From: Charina bottae
Taxonomy: Eukaryota; Chordata; Lepidosauria; Squamata; Charinaidae
DNA: 64,000 nucleotides
Direction: 5' to 3'
NCBI GenBank assembly: GCA_023362775.1
Contig: JALMGJ010000015.1
Coordinates: 26,191,001-26,255,000, forward strand
This document shows positions 35,001-46,394 of the stretch, piece after piece; position 1 is the stretch's first letter, and every line of letters starts with the position of its first letter. The translations under genes and the position numbers were made by a program. Under the pieces are notes generated by a model. It searched no databases. It saw only the letters and a program-made list of their open reading frames with translations, and had not been told where the DNA came from.

Positions 35001-38000
35001 ATCTGCAGAATGCCGCCCGGCGGCCCTGTTTAAAATCACCCAGTCCCTACGGGGGAAGGGGGATAGAGAGATCCATCTGCAGGGCCGTGCTGAGGAGTTT
35101 TTGGGGCATCTGGAGGATAAAATCGCTCGGATTCGTTCCAAGTTGGACTCCAAGCATGAAACGGTCCGAGGAGATACCCAGGGAACGTACTTACCCTGTT
35201 ATCTGGGAACGGTTTGATCCTGTTGGGCCCAAGGAAGTGGACAGGATCCTCCGGGCTGTAAACGTCACCACTTGCCAATCAGATCCATGCCCCTCCTGGC
35301 TGGTGAAAGCAGCTCGGGGTGACATGTGGCTGGGTCCAGGCGATGGTAAATTCATCCTTGAGGGAGGGGGTATTTCCGGTGGCCTTTGAGGCGGCGTTGG
35401 TATGGCCCCTCCTCAAGAAACCATCCCTGGACTCTACAGAACTGGACAATTTTCGTCCAGTCTCCCACCTCCCCTTTTTGGGGAAGATGGTTGAGAAAGT
35501 GGTGGCGTTGCAGCTCCAGAGGACTCTGGATGAAACGGATTATCTAGAGCCCTTTCAGTCAGGTTTCAGGCCCGGTTATGGGACAGAAACAGCATTGGTT
35601 GCACTTATGATCTCTGGCGGGGGCGGGATGGGGGCAGTGCATCCATCCTGGCCCTTCTTGACCTCTCAGCGGCTTTTGATACCATCGACCATGGTATCCT
35701 TTTGGACCTACTCAGGGGGTTGGGGGTGGGCGGCGTGGTTCTACTCTGGTTCGCCTCCTTCCTCCGGGGCCGGTCTCAATCGGTGTTGATTGGGAGCGAG
35801 AGATCCAGGCCACGGTCCCTCCTTTGTGGTGTGCCGCAGGGCTCAGTACTCTCTCCACTCCTTTTTAACATCTACATGAAACTGCTGGGCGAGATCATCC
35901 GTCACCACAGGACGAGGTATCATTAGTACGCTGATGACACTCAATTGTACATCTCCATCCCAGGTGAAGTAAATTATGCCGTGACCACCCTTTCCAGATG
36001 CCTGGGGGCTGTGGGGGCCTGGATGGGGAACCACAGGCTGCAACTGAACCCTGGTAAGATGGAGTGGCAGTGGATTAATGGCTCTTCGGGATCTGGGAAA
36101 TTGTCATCTTTAGTTCTGGATGGGGTTGCACTGCCCCAGACAGACCCGGTGCGTAACTTGGGGGTCCTCTTGGACTCATGACTCCTGCTCGAAGAGCAGG
36201 TGGCAGTCGTGGCCAGGAGGGCCTTTGCTCAACTTCGTGTTGTGCGCCAGTTATGCCCTTTCCTAGACTGAGAGGCCCTTCGAACGGTCACTCATGCCCT
36301 GGTTATCTCCCATATAGAGTACTGTAATGTGCTCTACATGGGGCTACCTTTGAAGAATATCCGGAAGCTACAGCTGATCCAGAATGCAGCTGCGCGGGCA
36401 ATTCTAGGTGCACCAAGATCAGCACATATAACACCGCTGCTACGCGAGCTGCACTGGGTTCCAGTTTGCTTCCAGGTCCAATTCAAGGTGTTGGTTATCA
36501 CCTTTAAAGCCCTATGTGGCATGGAGCCAGGTTACCTGAGAGACCATCTCATCCCTATTACATCGTCCCATCCCACCCGGTCATGCAGAGGGCATGCTAC
36601 GGACCCTGTCTGTAAAAAAAATTCCATCTGACGGGGTCTCGGAAGCGGGCCTTCTCTGCAGTAGTGCCTACCCTCTGGAACATTCTTCCCCCAGAGGTGA
36701 GACAGGCCGCCTCGCTCCTGGACATTCGTAAAAAGCTAAAAACCTCGCTCTGCCAGTTGGCCTGGAACGGTAGGGAACAGTAATTCCTGGGGATGGCTAG
36801 CACCCTAGAATGACCTCGAATAACCCCTAAGCTCACACACTGATAAAGATCTTTAGCCATCTGGATATTATTTCATCCATATTTTTATTTTTATTGTTAT
36901 TTATATTTTGATATTACTGCATTTGTAATGGGTATTGAATTTTAATGATGATTTTATTGTAAACCGCCCAGAGTCCCCCCTTTTGGGAGGAGATGGGCTG
37001 TGATAAAATCCAATCAATCAATCAATCAATCAATCATCTGATTTTCAAGTACAAAGATGGGCAATCTGGTGCGCACCCCGTCCTGGTGTCTTGGCTCCCA
37101 CAGTAATTACAATTGTCACTAATTATACTGGCTAGAGCCAATAGTTTAAAACACCTAGAGGGCACAAGGTTAAGTCTTGGTGATCAAGCACTTTGCATGG
37201 GGATAGTGACATCAAAACAAGTGACAAAACCAAGCTCGGTTAATTGAATGTTGTGAAATATTAATAGAATTTAACATGAATGTTTTACGTTTAGCAATTA
37301 GGAAAAACAATATATAGCTCCACTAGTCATCTAGGAAATGCTAGCCCTACGTAGTTGAAAGAAACCTGTTCTATTTCAGGAACTGGCTATATCCACTATC
37401 CAAGATTTTATAGGAGCACCGAGAGGCGTCTCCACAATTTCCAGAACTAAAAGGACAACTTTTGTCCTATAAACTCGTGCACAAAATAAAAACAAGATAA
37501 CTCTCACCTAGACTGCGGGACAGTCTTGTCTACAAAGAGAAATATTGCCTTCTCAGAGGGCAACTGGATCCGCTTCCTGATGATCCACATGAACTGAGCC
37601 ACAGTAATGTCAGAGGGAACCAGGTACTTTCTCTTGTCAATGTCCACAATCTGAGAGCCAGAGACCTTCTCGACTATCACCTGCATCAAGAAAGAAGAAA
37701 TTTATCTGGACCAGAACCCCGGCAGCCTCCTGCCCAGGCACGGAAACATCCGGGATAATCCGGGATAGAGGCAGGCAGGAGGCAAGATGAGTGGCTGCTT
37801 CAGGAACGTGCTTGCGAGTGGCGTAATCCTTCCAGGTCAGATCAACTGGCGAAGGGTCCTGGCACCAGGCGGTGGCTTTCCTCTCGTTCTCTCGAAAGGA
37901 ATCGCACGGCCGGGCTCGGCTACGGCCAGGACCCGGCTTGCTCGCCCGCTTCCGCCCGCTCTCACCGGTGCCGGGCGGCCGGGCGCGCTCCGGACAATGC

Positions 38001-38457
38001 CAGCGGCTCAGCCGGAGCTGCAGGTCCTTGCGGGGCCGCTTCTCCCGCCGGAGAGCCGACAGCTTGGCGGGCCGTTGCCGGGATGCTTGGGGAGGAGCGT
38101 CTGGGAAATGACTAGGCCGCCGCCCGCCCTGGGCATCCCCGGGCCCCCTCAGATGCCTCCCGGGCGGCCTTTGCCCTCGAGCGAACCCCGCCTCCCGTTC
38201 CGCGGCTGCGCGCGGCCTCGCCGACCTCCCCGTCCTGCGGACTCACCGGGACGCGGTCGGGGTACTTGGCCCGGATCTTGGCGGACTCCACGCACCGATG
38301 CTCTGCGGGGAGAGGCGAGGAGAACCGCGTCAGGCGGCCGCGCCCGGCCCTGGCCCTGGCCCTGGCCCTGGCCCCGGCCCCGGCCCCGGCGCACCGCCCA
38401 CCGCCCGGCGCGGGCCCGCTTACCCAGCGCGTGGTCCTCCTTGAACATCCACTTCAT
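32083..38457 (-). CDS. GABARAPL2: GABARAP-like 2 (GATE-16), ATG8-family protein
   Basis: Ubiquitin-like protein that is lipidated onto autophagosome membranes and acts in autophagosome maturation and intra-Golgi traffic. Exons in transcript order: 38457-38424, 38302-38247, 37680-37508 and 32173-32083 (TGA). They total 354 bases (117 residues), the family length. The protein starts [14 protein letters not shown]. It contains [20 protein letters not shown] and [20 protein letters not shown], with the hydrophobic LIR-docking surface, and ends GENTFGF. The penultimate Gly116 is the ATG4 cleavage and lipidation site. Intron 1 is only 121 bases; intron 3 holds about 5.3 kb of repeats. It is divergently paired with TMEM231. 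Confidence 0.98.
33594..33869. mobile_element. hAT-type MITE, family A copy 2
   Basis: CAGAGCTTTCCAAA / TTTGGAAAGCTCTG termini and an exact 8-bp TSD CCTTAAAT (33586-33593, 33870-33877). The interior is very CpG-rich and GCC-repeat-like. Confidence 0.9.
33895..37040 (+). mobile_element. CR1-type LINE, 5'-truncated, ORF2 broken
   Basis: Encodes a CR1 ORF2 with endonuclease ([49 protein letters not shown]) and reverse transcriptase ([39 protein letters not shown]). The catalytic YADD box region reads as a stop followed by ADDTQLY. Several frameshifts and stops split it into pieces, so it is inactive. The 3' end is a short (AATC)n tract near 37010-37035. It lies antisense in GABARAPL2 intron 3. 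Confidence 0.92.
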
Positions 38458-38900
38458 GGTTTGGGTCGGCGGCGGGCGGGTCGGCCTGTCGGTCTCCAGC
38501 AGCACCACGGCAGCCGCAGCAGCCCCTCTGCGCACGGCGGGCGGGACTTCCGCCTCGCTCACGCGGGGGGGGGGGCGCGCTTCACGCGCGGCGATTGGCT
38601 GGCAGGACGGCGCGTCCGTCGCCGTGGAGACGGGCGGCGGCATGGCCTGGCTGGAGGTGGCGGCGGGCGGCGGGCGGACCGTGCGGGTCCGGCTGTGCTC
38701 CCTGGCGGCGCTGGGGCTGCTGCTGCTGGGCGCGCTCACCTACGTGCCGCCCCTGCTGGTGGCCTACCGGAGCCACGGTGGGTTCGGGCGGAGAGGGCGC
38801 CCCGGGCCCGCGCCGCCGGGACTGACGCTCCTCCTTTCCCTCTCCCTCTCCCCCTCTCCCTCCGTGCAGGGTTCTGGCGCACGCGGAGCAGCTACGCCGA
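38250..38900. promoter_or_regulatory. Bidirectional CpG-island promoter, GABARAPL2 / TMEM231
   Basis: The two start codons (38457 on minus, 38642 on plus) are only 184 bases apart, head to head, within very GC-rich DNA. No TATA box is seen. Both genes probably share the island. Confidence 0.8.
38344..38391 (-). repeat. GGGGCC/GGGCCA hexanucleotide tract in GABARAPL2 intron 1
   Basis: On the gene's sense (minus) strand about three GGGGCC and five CAGGGC-type units lie in the 121-base intron 1. Confidence 0.85.
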
Positions 38901-41900
38901 GCAGCCGAGCGTCCGCTTCCGGCACGAGGTGCTCCTGGCTGTGCTGACGGAGGGCCGCGGCGGCGGCGGCGCCGGACTCGTGGGCTGGAGCTCCTTCGCC
39001 GCCTGCAACCGACTGCTGGGCACCCGCCTGCGCGTCCCGCTGGTCTCGGTAGGGAGGGGGCGGCCGGGCTGAGCGCCTGCCGACGCAGCGGGCACGGAGC
39101 CCTCCCCAGGACCCGCCGTTGCCCGTGGAGAGCGCTGGGGCTGCGCCCGCGGGGCCAGATTTCTCCGCGCCCCCCGCTTAGCGGGTGGTGCCAGTTTTCC
39201 TGGACGGGGTCGGGTCCGCGTCCGCGTGGTTGCCTTAAAGCCGGCAACCGTCCCGGGATGGCCACCCCTGACTTTGCTTAAGCTGCATTTGCCCCTTAGA
39301 TGAGATAGAGGGAATTGTGTTGTTAAAAATTCTGTTCTGTCTTTCAGGCTAGAGAGGAAGACACGAATCAAGATGGAGTAATGGACCTGCTCCATTTTCA
39401 GCTGGTGCTTCCATTGCTCTCCTCCGAACAAGTAGTTGGGATTCAGCTCCTGCTGACTTTTTCCTATCAGTTGCACGTGAGTGTCCTCAAGTGGCAACCC
39501 TTTATGTATGAGGACAACTGGCTTGCATTTATCATTTAGTTAATATTGCTGTTATTCCACGGTCTTTGTTTTGTTGAAGCAGGATTATTTGTCCTGCTCA
39601 GCATTTCTGTCACATTGGAAGAGGAGCACGTGATTTATATAATCCCAGTCTGTTGAATTCAGGGCATTTAGCTTCAGCGGAGACTAAGATTTTATGGAAA
39701 GCTTTGCTGGAAAAACTGCTGCCCAGGAGTGCTTGGCCTCAGGTAAAAGGTGAAGCAATACCTCTTCATTTTGCCCACAGAAGTATTCTGTGTCCACAGC
39801 TTCACCTACTGGTAGCAGGACTTTGTAAGTAGCACAAGTGGTTTGTAAACTGCTGTCTGCCAGCTGAGAGGGAAGCTGCTTTACTGAAAGGGAACCTGTT
39901 TCATTTCTATTAAGTGAATCCACTTTTAGAAACATATATTTATTGCCCGTTATCAGAGAGACTGGATAGCTAATTATCATTTCTAAAGCAGAGTGATAAT
40001 AATATAGTGTGCAGATCTGGAGAGAAATTGAGCAGGGAGCTTAAAGGTTACAATACTCAGGATACTCAGCTTCAGAGAAGACCAAATATACCAAATTATG
40101 CATAATCTGCAAAAAGCAAATAGGGGAATATTTGTCCCAGAATGCTAGAACTCAATTTCATGTAATAAAATTGAATAGTGGGAAAGTTAGGACAGATAAA
40201 TGGAACTCATTAGTGGATAATTAAACTGTGTTGTTTGCTTCCACAAGATATGCAGTGATTGGTGCCAACTGGGATGGTTTTAAAAAGCAATCACATTTAC
40301 AGAGGACAGTGCTATTAGTTCTTCCTAGGTACGGTGTAGCAGCGGATGTGGTATACAGTATAAATGCTTTTTGTTGGGGAAATGCAAGTGTACAGTTCTA
40401 TTCATGTCCTGTGTTGGGTTTCTGTGTTGTGATTAGTATAGGAATGGAAATGTTTGTTGTGGATTGTACATCTTTTAAATGTCCTTATACCACAAATCTA
40501 AAAATTGCAACGACTTCTATTTTTTTTCAGGTTCCTCAAATCTTTGGGTATTCTATACATAGTACTACTAATCTGTGCATTTCTTAGCAATTCTAATCCT
40601 TATTTTTGTGACATGTGATGCTAGGATTGTGCCGTAACAACTCTCTCCCTGCCCTTCTGGCTTACTTGCTGCTTTCCTTTCAGAGAATGTCCACCTTTGT
40701 GATGCAGAGCATGGCTTTTTTGCAGTCGTTTTCCCCTGTGCCGGGATCACAGGTGTTTGTGAGTGGAGATCTCAAGCTTCATCAGAGGCAGCCACTTAGC
40801 CACGCTGGGCTGGATAGCAGATACAATGTGAGTGCCGTCTCCCCGTCTCACTTTTTTCAGTTGGTGGTTTTGTCCTCTGTCTGTCTTTTCCTCTGCAACT
40901 GCTCTTGCTGAAGTTATATACTATATTCAGTGGACTCTGCCTAAGAAATTTGTTTTGCTAAGTATTCAGCAAGTTTGAAAAATTGTAGGAAGTTTGGCAT
41001 GATGATAGGTGGAAAAATGAGGATTTACTGCCTCGAGCCTGTCAAATGTACATAGTTTAAAATCCCTTTTTTAATTTCATGTGGTTAATGAATTTGGACA
41101 AGTTGAAGGAAATGCTATTTTTGCACAGCATACCTGTATTCTGAGGCAAGGTATAGTATTGCCTAGAGGTGTGCAAAACACGTTAAGGTTAAAGTGGGCT
41201 GTTCTGACCTCAAAATTTTATTTTTAAAGATAAAAAACTAGGGAAAAAGTATTGTTAAATGCAAGATTAAAAAGAAAACCAACCAATAAGAACACACACA
41301 CACTCTCTCCTTAAAATATTATTTGGAAGTATTTATTTTTTAAATTTATTTTATTTTCTATCCCTTTATTATTTTTATAAATAACTCAAGGCAGCGAACA
41401 TACCGAATAATCCTTCCTCCTCCTATTTTCCCCACAACAACAACCCTGTGAGGTGACTTGGGCTGAGAGAGAGTGACTGGCCCAAGGTCACCCAGCCGGC
41501 TTTCATGCCTGAGGCGGGACTAGAACTCTCAGTCTCCTGGTTTGCCATTGGCTCCTTCCTAGGGCTGAGAGAGAGTGACTGGCCCAAGGTCACCCAGCCG
41601 GCTTTCATGCCTGAGGCGGGACTAGAACTCTTAGTCTCCTGGTTTCTAGCCCGTTGCCTTAACCACTAACCCTAACCCTAAGTATACATTTATATATACA
41701 TAGATATAATCTTGAGACATCTGTTTTTTGCTTATTCACTAATAAGCAAAATGTTCCAAAGTAAGATTTTGATAATATTAAATTGACTGCCTCCTGCCAT
41801 TCAATCCATGAGCTCATCATTTATGACAAGCGTAGCTTTTGGGATTTTCTCATACAGAAGAATTGTCCTGTCTTATTAAGGTACAATAACGCCATCTACT

Positions 41901-43838
41901 TGTCTTGAAAAGACAGGATACCTTGGTTTATGAAAGGAAAATATATATTACAAATTCTTTCAAAGTATTTGGTTAAAACATTGCCAGACTAAATAGAGAA
42001 GGGGGTGGGGTTGCGTGTGTGTCATACCTGTTATAAAGCGATCAATTTGCTTTAAAAAGTGTTAATGATTTTCATTAAATGTGTTTATATCAGAACCAAA
42101 TATGATATATATTTTAATCATGATTTTTATAAACATTTCTAGTATATATTTGGTCAGTTGGCAATTTACGAATTCTGAGCAATTATGAAGGGCTTTGTGT
42201 TTATATGAAGAACAAACACAGGAAAGAAATAACAGGCACACAGCACAGGAAGAGAAGTAAATGTTTATTCAGCATGATGACAGAAGTGTGAGACAAATGA
42301 AGACCATGACTCCGAAACTAACTTGAAAGGGGGGGAGGATATGTATTTATATGGATACTTGTTAAACTAGATTCACTTGGATCTTTAAAGTGCTATGTAT
42401 CACTAAATTGCAATAAAAGATTCCTATCGATTCCTATGTGTCTCGCGTGAGGAGTGCTGATTGTCAGTTAAGGATCATCACACCAAGTGTTCCTCTTATC
42501 CAGTACTACGAAAGCACAAGTTAATGCTTCCTCATTTTCAGAGTGTAAGGCAGAGCTTTCCAAACTTTTCATGTTGACGACACACACCAACGGTGGCGGT
42601 GGCGTGGCCTGCGGTGTCCTGGTGTGTTGCGTGAAAACCCAGAAGCGCTGATGGGGGGAACCGGAAGAAGCAGCACCCCCACCAATCAGCGCTGATTGGC
42701 GGGGGTGCTGCTTCTTCCGGTTCCCCCCATCAGCGCTTCCGGGTTTGCACGCAACACACCAGGACACCGCAGGCGACGCAGTAGTGTGTCGCGACACACA
42801 CTTTGGAAAGCTATGGTGTAACATGGAAACCTGTATGGCATCATGTCACTTGGTACAGTATATGCCTGAAAGTATTCATCATGTGTTCTGATGCAAGTTT
42901 AGCAGCTAGTAAGGTCCGCTGTCTAATGCAAAATTTTCTACTATGACAGGTATCTGTGATCAATAGTACAAGTCCTTTTGCGCAAGACTATGATTTTGTG
43001 AACATTGTTGAAACATATCAGAAGAGGAATGGTAAGTTTTCACTTAATGTTGTAGGTTGGTTGTATGCTAAAAGTTTCTGGCCTTTCACATTTCATTTGG
43101 CTTAATATTAATTTCAGTAATTTCCTTGACAGTTACAACAGTTTTGTCTGGTCCCAGTCCCATCTGGGTGACTGGAAGATCACCAGATCAACCATTTGTG
43201 ATCCAGGCCTTCATCCATTATCCAGTGGAATTGATTGCATATCCTTTGGCTGCCAGTTGGTGATGGGTACCATTTTGAATGGTGGTTTATGGCACTTGAC
43301 ACCCTAATGCAACTATGGGTCTTGTATTAAGACTTGTAGCCTTGAAGACCATTACAGACATTAGGCAGCTGTGTTATAAAAATGCCATGAAACTCAAATG
43401 GGATGGAACTCTAGAGAATTACTCTAGCTTTTTTTAAAAAAAGTTTAAAAGTTTTATGGTACATTTTATTTATTTATTTTATTTTTTGGTCTGAGGGAAA
43501 GGAGATCATGGGGAATTCTCATTTCTCGACTGTCCTCAGCCACTTTTTTGGGGGGAAGCTTCCAAATTCCCTCTACTAGCCAAATGAATCTGAGGTGCTT
43601 ATCCTTGTCCTTATGTGGAGATGCTTCACCTTCCAAATACTCCTTGACTTTTGGTACATATCAGCCAGGCTTCTGGGAAATGATGAAGTTTGCCTGGATC
43701 CAGTACGTTGGCATCCTCCTGATTTTTTTGTGGATTTTTGAAAGAATAAAACTCTTCCTTCTTCGAAATCAAGTGCTGAACACAGTACCAGTGTCTCCGG
43801 TTCCCCCACCACTGTCCTATAAAGAGCACAAATCCTGA
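38642..43838 (+). CDS. TMEM231: Transmembrane protein 231 (7 exons)
   Basis: Membrane component of the MKS/B9 complex at the ciliary transition zone, which gates entry of membrane proteins into cilia. Exons: 38642-38777, 38870-39048, 39348-39476, 40684-40827, 42950-43031, 43133-43238 and 43658-43838 (TGA). They total 957 bases (318 residues; human about 316). One membrane segment lies near residues 19-41 ([20 protein letters not shown]) and a second near 270-289 ([20 protein letters not shown]). Family motifs include [18 protein letters not shown] and YQPGFWEM. The intron between the last two exons is AT-AC; the others are GT-AG. The start was chosen for the match of the following membrane segment to the family and because no upstream in-frame ATG is close. 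Confidence 0.96.
41436..41690 (-). repeat. tRNA-derived SINE with internal tandem copy and telomere-like end
   Basis: The SINE is in reverse (GTCACCCAGCCGGCTTTCAT). A 102-bp segment beginning GGGCTGAGAGAGAGTGAC is tandemly repeated (41460 and 41562). Where the SINE 5' head should be, the sequence runs into CTAACCCTAACCCTAA (41670-41689). Confidence 0.7.
42551..42815. mobile_element. hAT-type MITE, family A copy 3 with long palindrome
   Basis: Termini CAGAGCTTTCCAAA / TTTGGAAAGCTATG with an imperfect 8-bp TSD (GTGTAAGG / GTGTAACA). The interior from about 42608 to 42774 is an almost perfect palindrome with arms of about 80 bp. Confidence 0.85.
43239..43657 (+). promoter_or_regulatory. TMEM231: U12-type AT-AC intron of TMEM231
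   Basis: The intron starts ATATCCTTTG, the minor-spliceosome 5' site. It ends with TCCTTGAC (43641-43648), close to the U12 branch consensus TCCTTAAC, placed 10 bases before the terminal AC. Only this boundary restores the LIAYQPGF reading frame. No usable GT donor exists at that point. Confidence 0.92.
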
Positions 43839-44216
43839 CCCAGCTTGCACAGGATAAAGAGCTTTGCTTTCAATTCCTTTGACTGCTTTGCATTTACAAG
43901 ATGAGGCATTCGACAGTATGATTCATCTATTATTTTTGCAAAGTTTATCATATGTCCTCAGTGTAGATTTTCTTTGCTGTCCTGTTTTCACAAATCTGTT
44001 TGTTATTATGGTCTATCAGGTGCATATCAGCCATAGTCAATATGGTGGCAAGATAAAACTTTTTAAAAAGTGATATAAATGAGTTGCACTGCCTGTTAGT
44101 ACATAACTGAATTCTAACCCCGATGGCATGGTCCTGTAGAAGGAATTAAGCACAGAAACAAAAAGACAACTGCACTCTTTGAAAAAAAGTCTGAGATTTC
44201 CCTGTGGGGATACTGA

Positions 44217-44222
44217 AATAAA
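44217..44222 (+). terminator. TMEM231: Candidate TMEM231 polyadenylation signal
   Basis: AATAAA 379 bases downstream of the stop, the first canonical signal after TMEM231. Confidence 0.5.
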
Positions 44223-44399
44223 GAATGCCTTTGCCCCCCCCCTTGCAAAATCCAAGGAGAAAATCAAGGGGCCATCAGCAGGCGAGGGCTGTTGCTAAAC
44301 TCCCTCATCCCTTGCAAAAATCAGCAAGGAAGAGGAAACCAAAACATCTCCTATCGATCTGTTGGAGTCACCTGGTGAAGCTGCATCTGCGGATTTAAG

Positions 44400-45300
44400 G
44401 ATTCAGTGTGGGGGCGTCCTTTTCCCGTTCCTCCCTGCCCTGGTCTGTTAATAGGCGCGTGGCCTGCCCCGACAGGTGCCCCGACAGGCTCTAGGGCAAG
44501 CCTGTACTGCCCCGGACGGAAAGCTGTTGAGCCCCAGCTGGTTCTGCCCCGCCTCTCAGCTCTGGCTGCCGCACACAGGCTGGCTGCTCGAGGTGGCCGC
44601 CGGGTGGGACCTGGCGGTTCTCAGTCGGGGACTGGAGGTGGGGAGCCTTGTCGGATCGAGGAGGAGGGAAACCGTTGCTGGAGAGCAGGGGCGAGGTGGC
44701 CCACCCGCCTGCCGACGCCCGGCCCCTGATTGGCGCCGCCCCACAGCAGCCGCTCGGGGGCTCAGGAGCGGCCACGTCTGAATGCCGCTCATTGTGTGCG
44801 GAGTCGGCGCCTCAGCCTCACCTTCTTGCTGCCTCCGGACTCCCTGCGTCCTATTGGCCGCTCGCCGGCAGAAATTAACTCAGGTTAGGGGCCGGGATGG
44901 AGGGGAGAGGAGGGGCTGGCGCCGGCGGCGGTCAGGTATACGGCTGGAAACGATAAGGCGGCAGTTCCAGGTGTCGGAATGCGGGAAGGTCGCGGCGCAG
45001 GCACTCCCCCCCCCCCCCCCTAAGCACGCGGAGCGGAGCTTTTCCCCAAGATCTTCCCCGTGGGTGGCTGTTAATCGGTGAAAGTTAGCGGGCGCAGTGG
45101 CGGACAATCGCGCCTGCCGTACCGGGCGCCGCGCACGCCTCGAGGGCGCGGATGCTGAGCCGCTCGGTCGAGCGTCTGCGAGGGGAACGTGAAGGCTTGT
45201 GAGAGCGTCCGGACGCAGGCCTCGGAGCACAACCCTAGTCAGCTGTGCTATTGCAAGACCGGTACCCCACCTCCCCCCCGCCCCCGCTGTACGATTTTAG
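44400..45300 (+). promoter_or_regulatory. CpG island, probable promoter or 5' exon region of the sulfotransferase
   Basis: GC-rich, CpG-dense sequence lies 1.1-2 kb upstream of the single-exon CHST coding region. That region is preceded by a splice acceptor (TTGTTCCAG ending 46372), which implies an upstream non-coding exon, probably here. Open frames in the island do not resemble proteins. Confidence 0.55.
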
Positions 45301-46394
45301 GCTAAATTGCTGGGCCGGGTGGGCCTCTGGGTGAACGCACCGCATCAACCCAGAGCTCCGAATCCCAAACCGTCTACCAGGAACGGCAGCAGCTAAAACG
45401 AGTCCCCCCCACACACACACACACACTTTCGAAAGAAGCTGCTGGAAGTTTTTTTGCGCAAAACCATGGTGAAGAGTCTTTTGGTCATGTGCTTAGAAAT
45501 ATTTTCCTTGTACCCAAAGAGCAATTATTTTGCTTCTGTGCTTCACTTGCTTTATTAGGGTTTGTTGGAGTATGTTTGCAGTAAGGAAAGGAAGACATCT
45601 ACCTTTTGTACTTATATAGAAAAACACATATATAGGAAAGATAAAATGCCGGTTTGTTTATCTGTAGATAAAGAGACTTCTGCTTAACCATAAATAAGTT
45701 TGTTGTAACTTTGAGATAAGGAAACATGTATGAAAAGCAGGTGTTCATGCTAGGAGGAAGATGTTCATGCTGATAGAGCAAAAACTATTGTAATAAGCCG
45801 ACACATTTCATTCTATTACTAGTGATTGGCTAAATTTTAAACTAAAAGACCTATAAAAGGATGGAGAATCCATTAATTTTGCTGCCGCCCACCCAAAGAC
45901 ACCTTTGGGTGAATAAACATTCTTTGACTTCCATTGATAGTCGGGCCTTGCTTTAATTCCAGCTTGGGAAACGAACAAAGAAAGAAAGGAAGAGGTTAAT
46001 CCTTCTGACAGGTTAAAGTCAGCTAGATCCCCAAACCCTTAAGTTTGCTCATCCCTGTAATATTAGGGAGGGGTGATATTCTGTCCCTGTGAGTTTTAAG
46101 GCTGGGAAGAGGGAAAGATATTTGCATTGTTTCTAAAGTAAATAAAGCATATAAACTAGAATAGCAGAATTCTTATCTAATTTGTTTATTAACACCCCAT
46201 ACATATTTCTTTTAGCTTTCTCTCTTCAGTGTGGATGCAATGACGCAGTAATCTGGGATTCTCTGTACAGCTTGTTTGTCCATCCCCAATCTTTAATTTG
46301 TAAAACCGTTGAAACATAATTATATGAAATTGATGCTTTAAAAGTGGTGACCACCTTCTCTCTATTGTTCCAGCTGCACTCAGCTTCTCCCAGG

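Noticed and set aside
37787..39497. Open frames of 196-386 codons between GABARAPL2 and TMEM231
   Set aside because: Composition artefacts of the shared CpG island; they cut across established exons and splice sites and have no recognisable domain.
42210..42480. Possible retroviral LTR (AATAAAAG near a TGTGTCTCGCG stretch)
   Set aside because: No second LTR, primer-binding site, clear ends or TSD could be seen. Similar weak hints at 21880-22060, 32395-32560 and 45560-45960 were dropped for the same reason.
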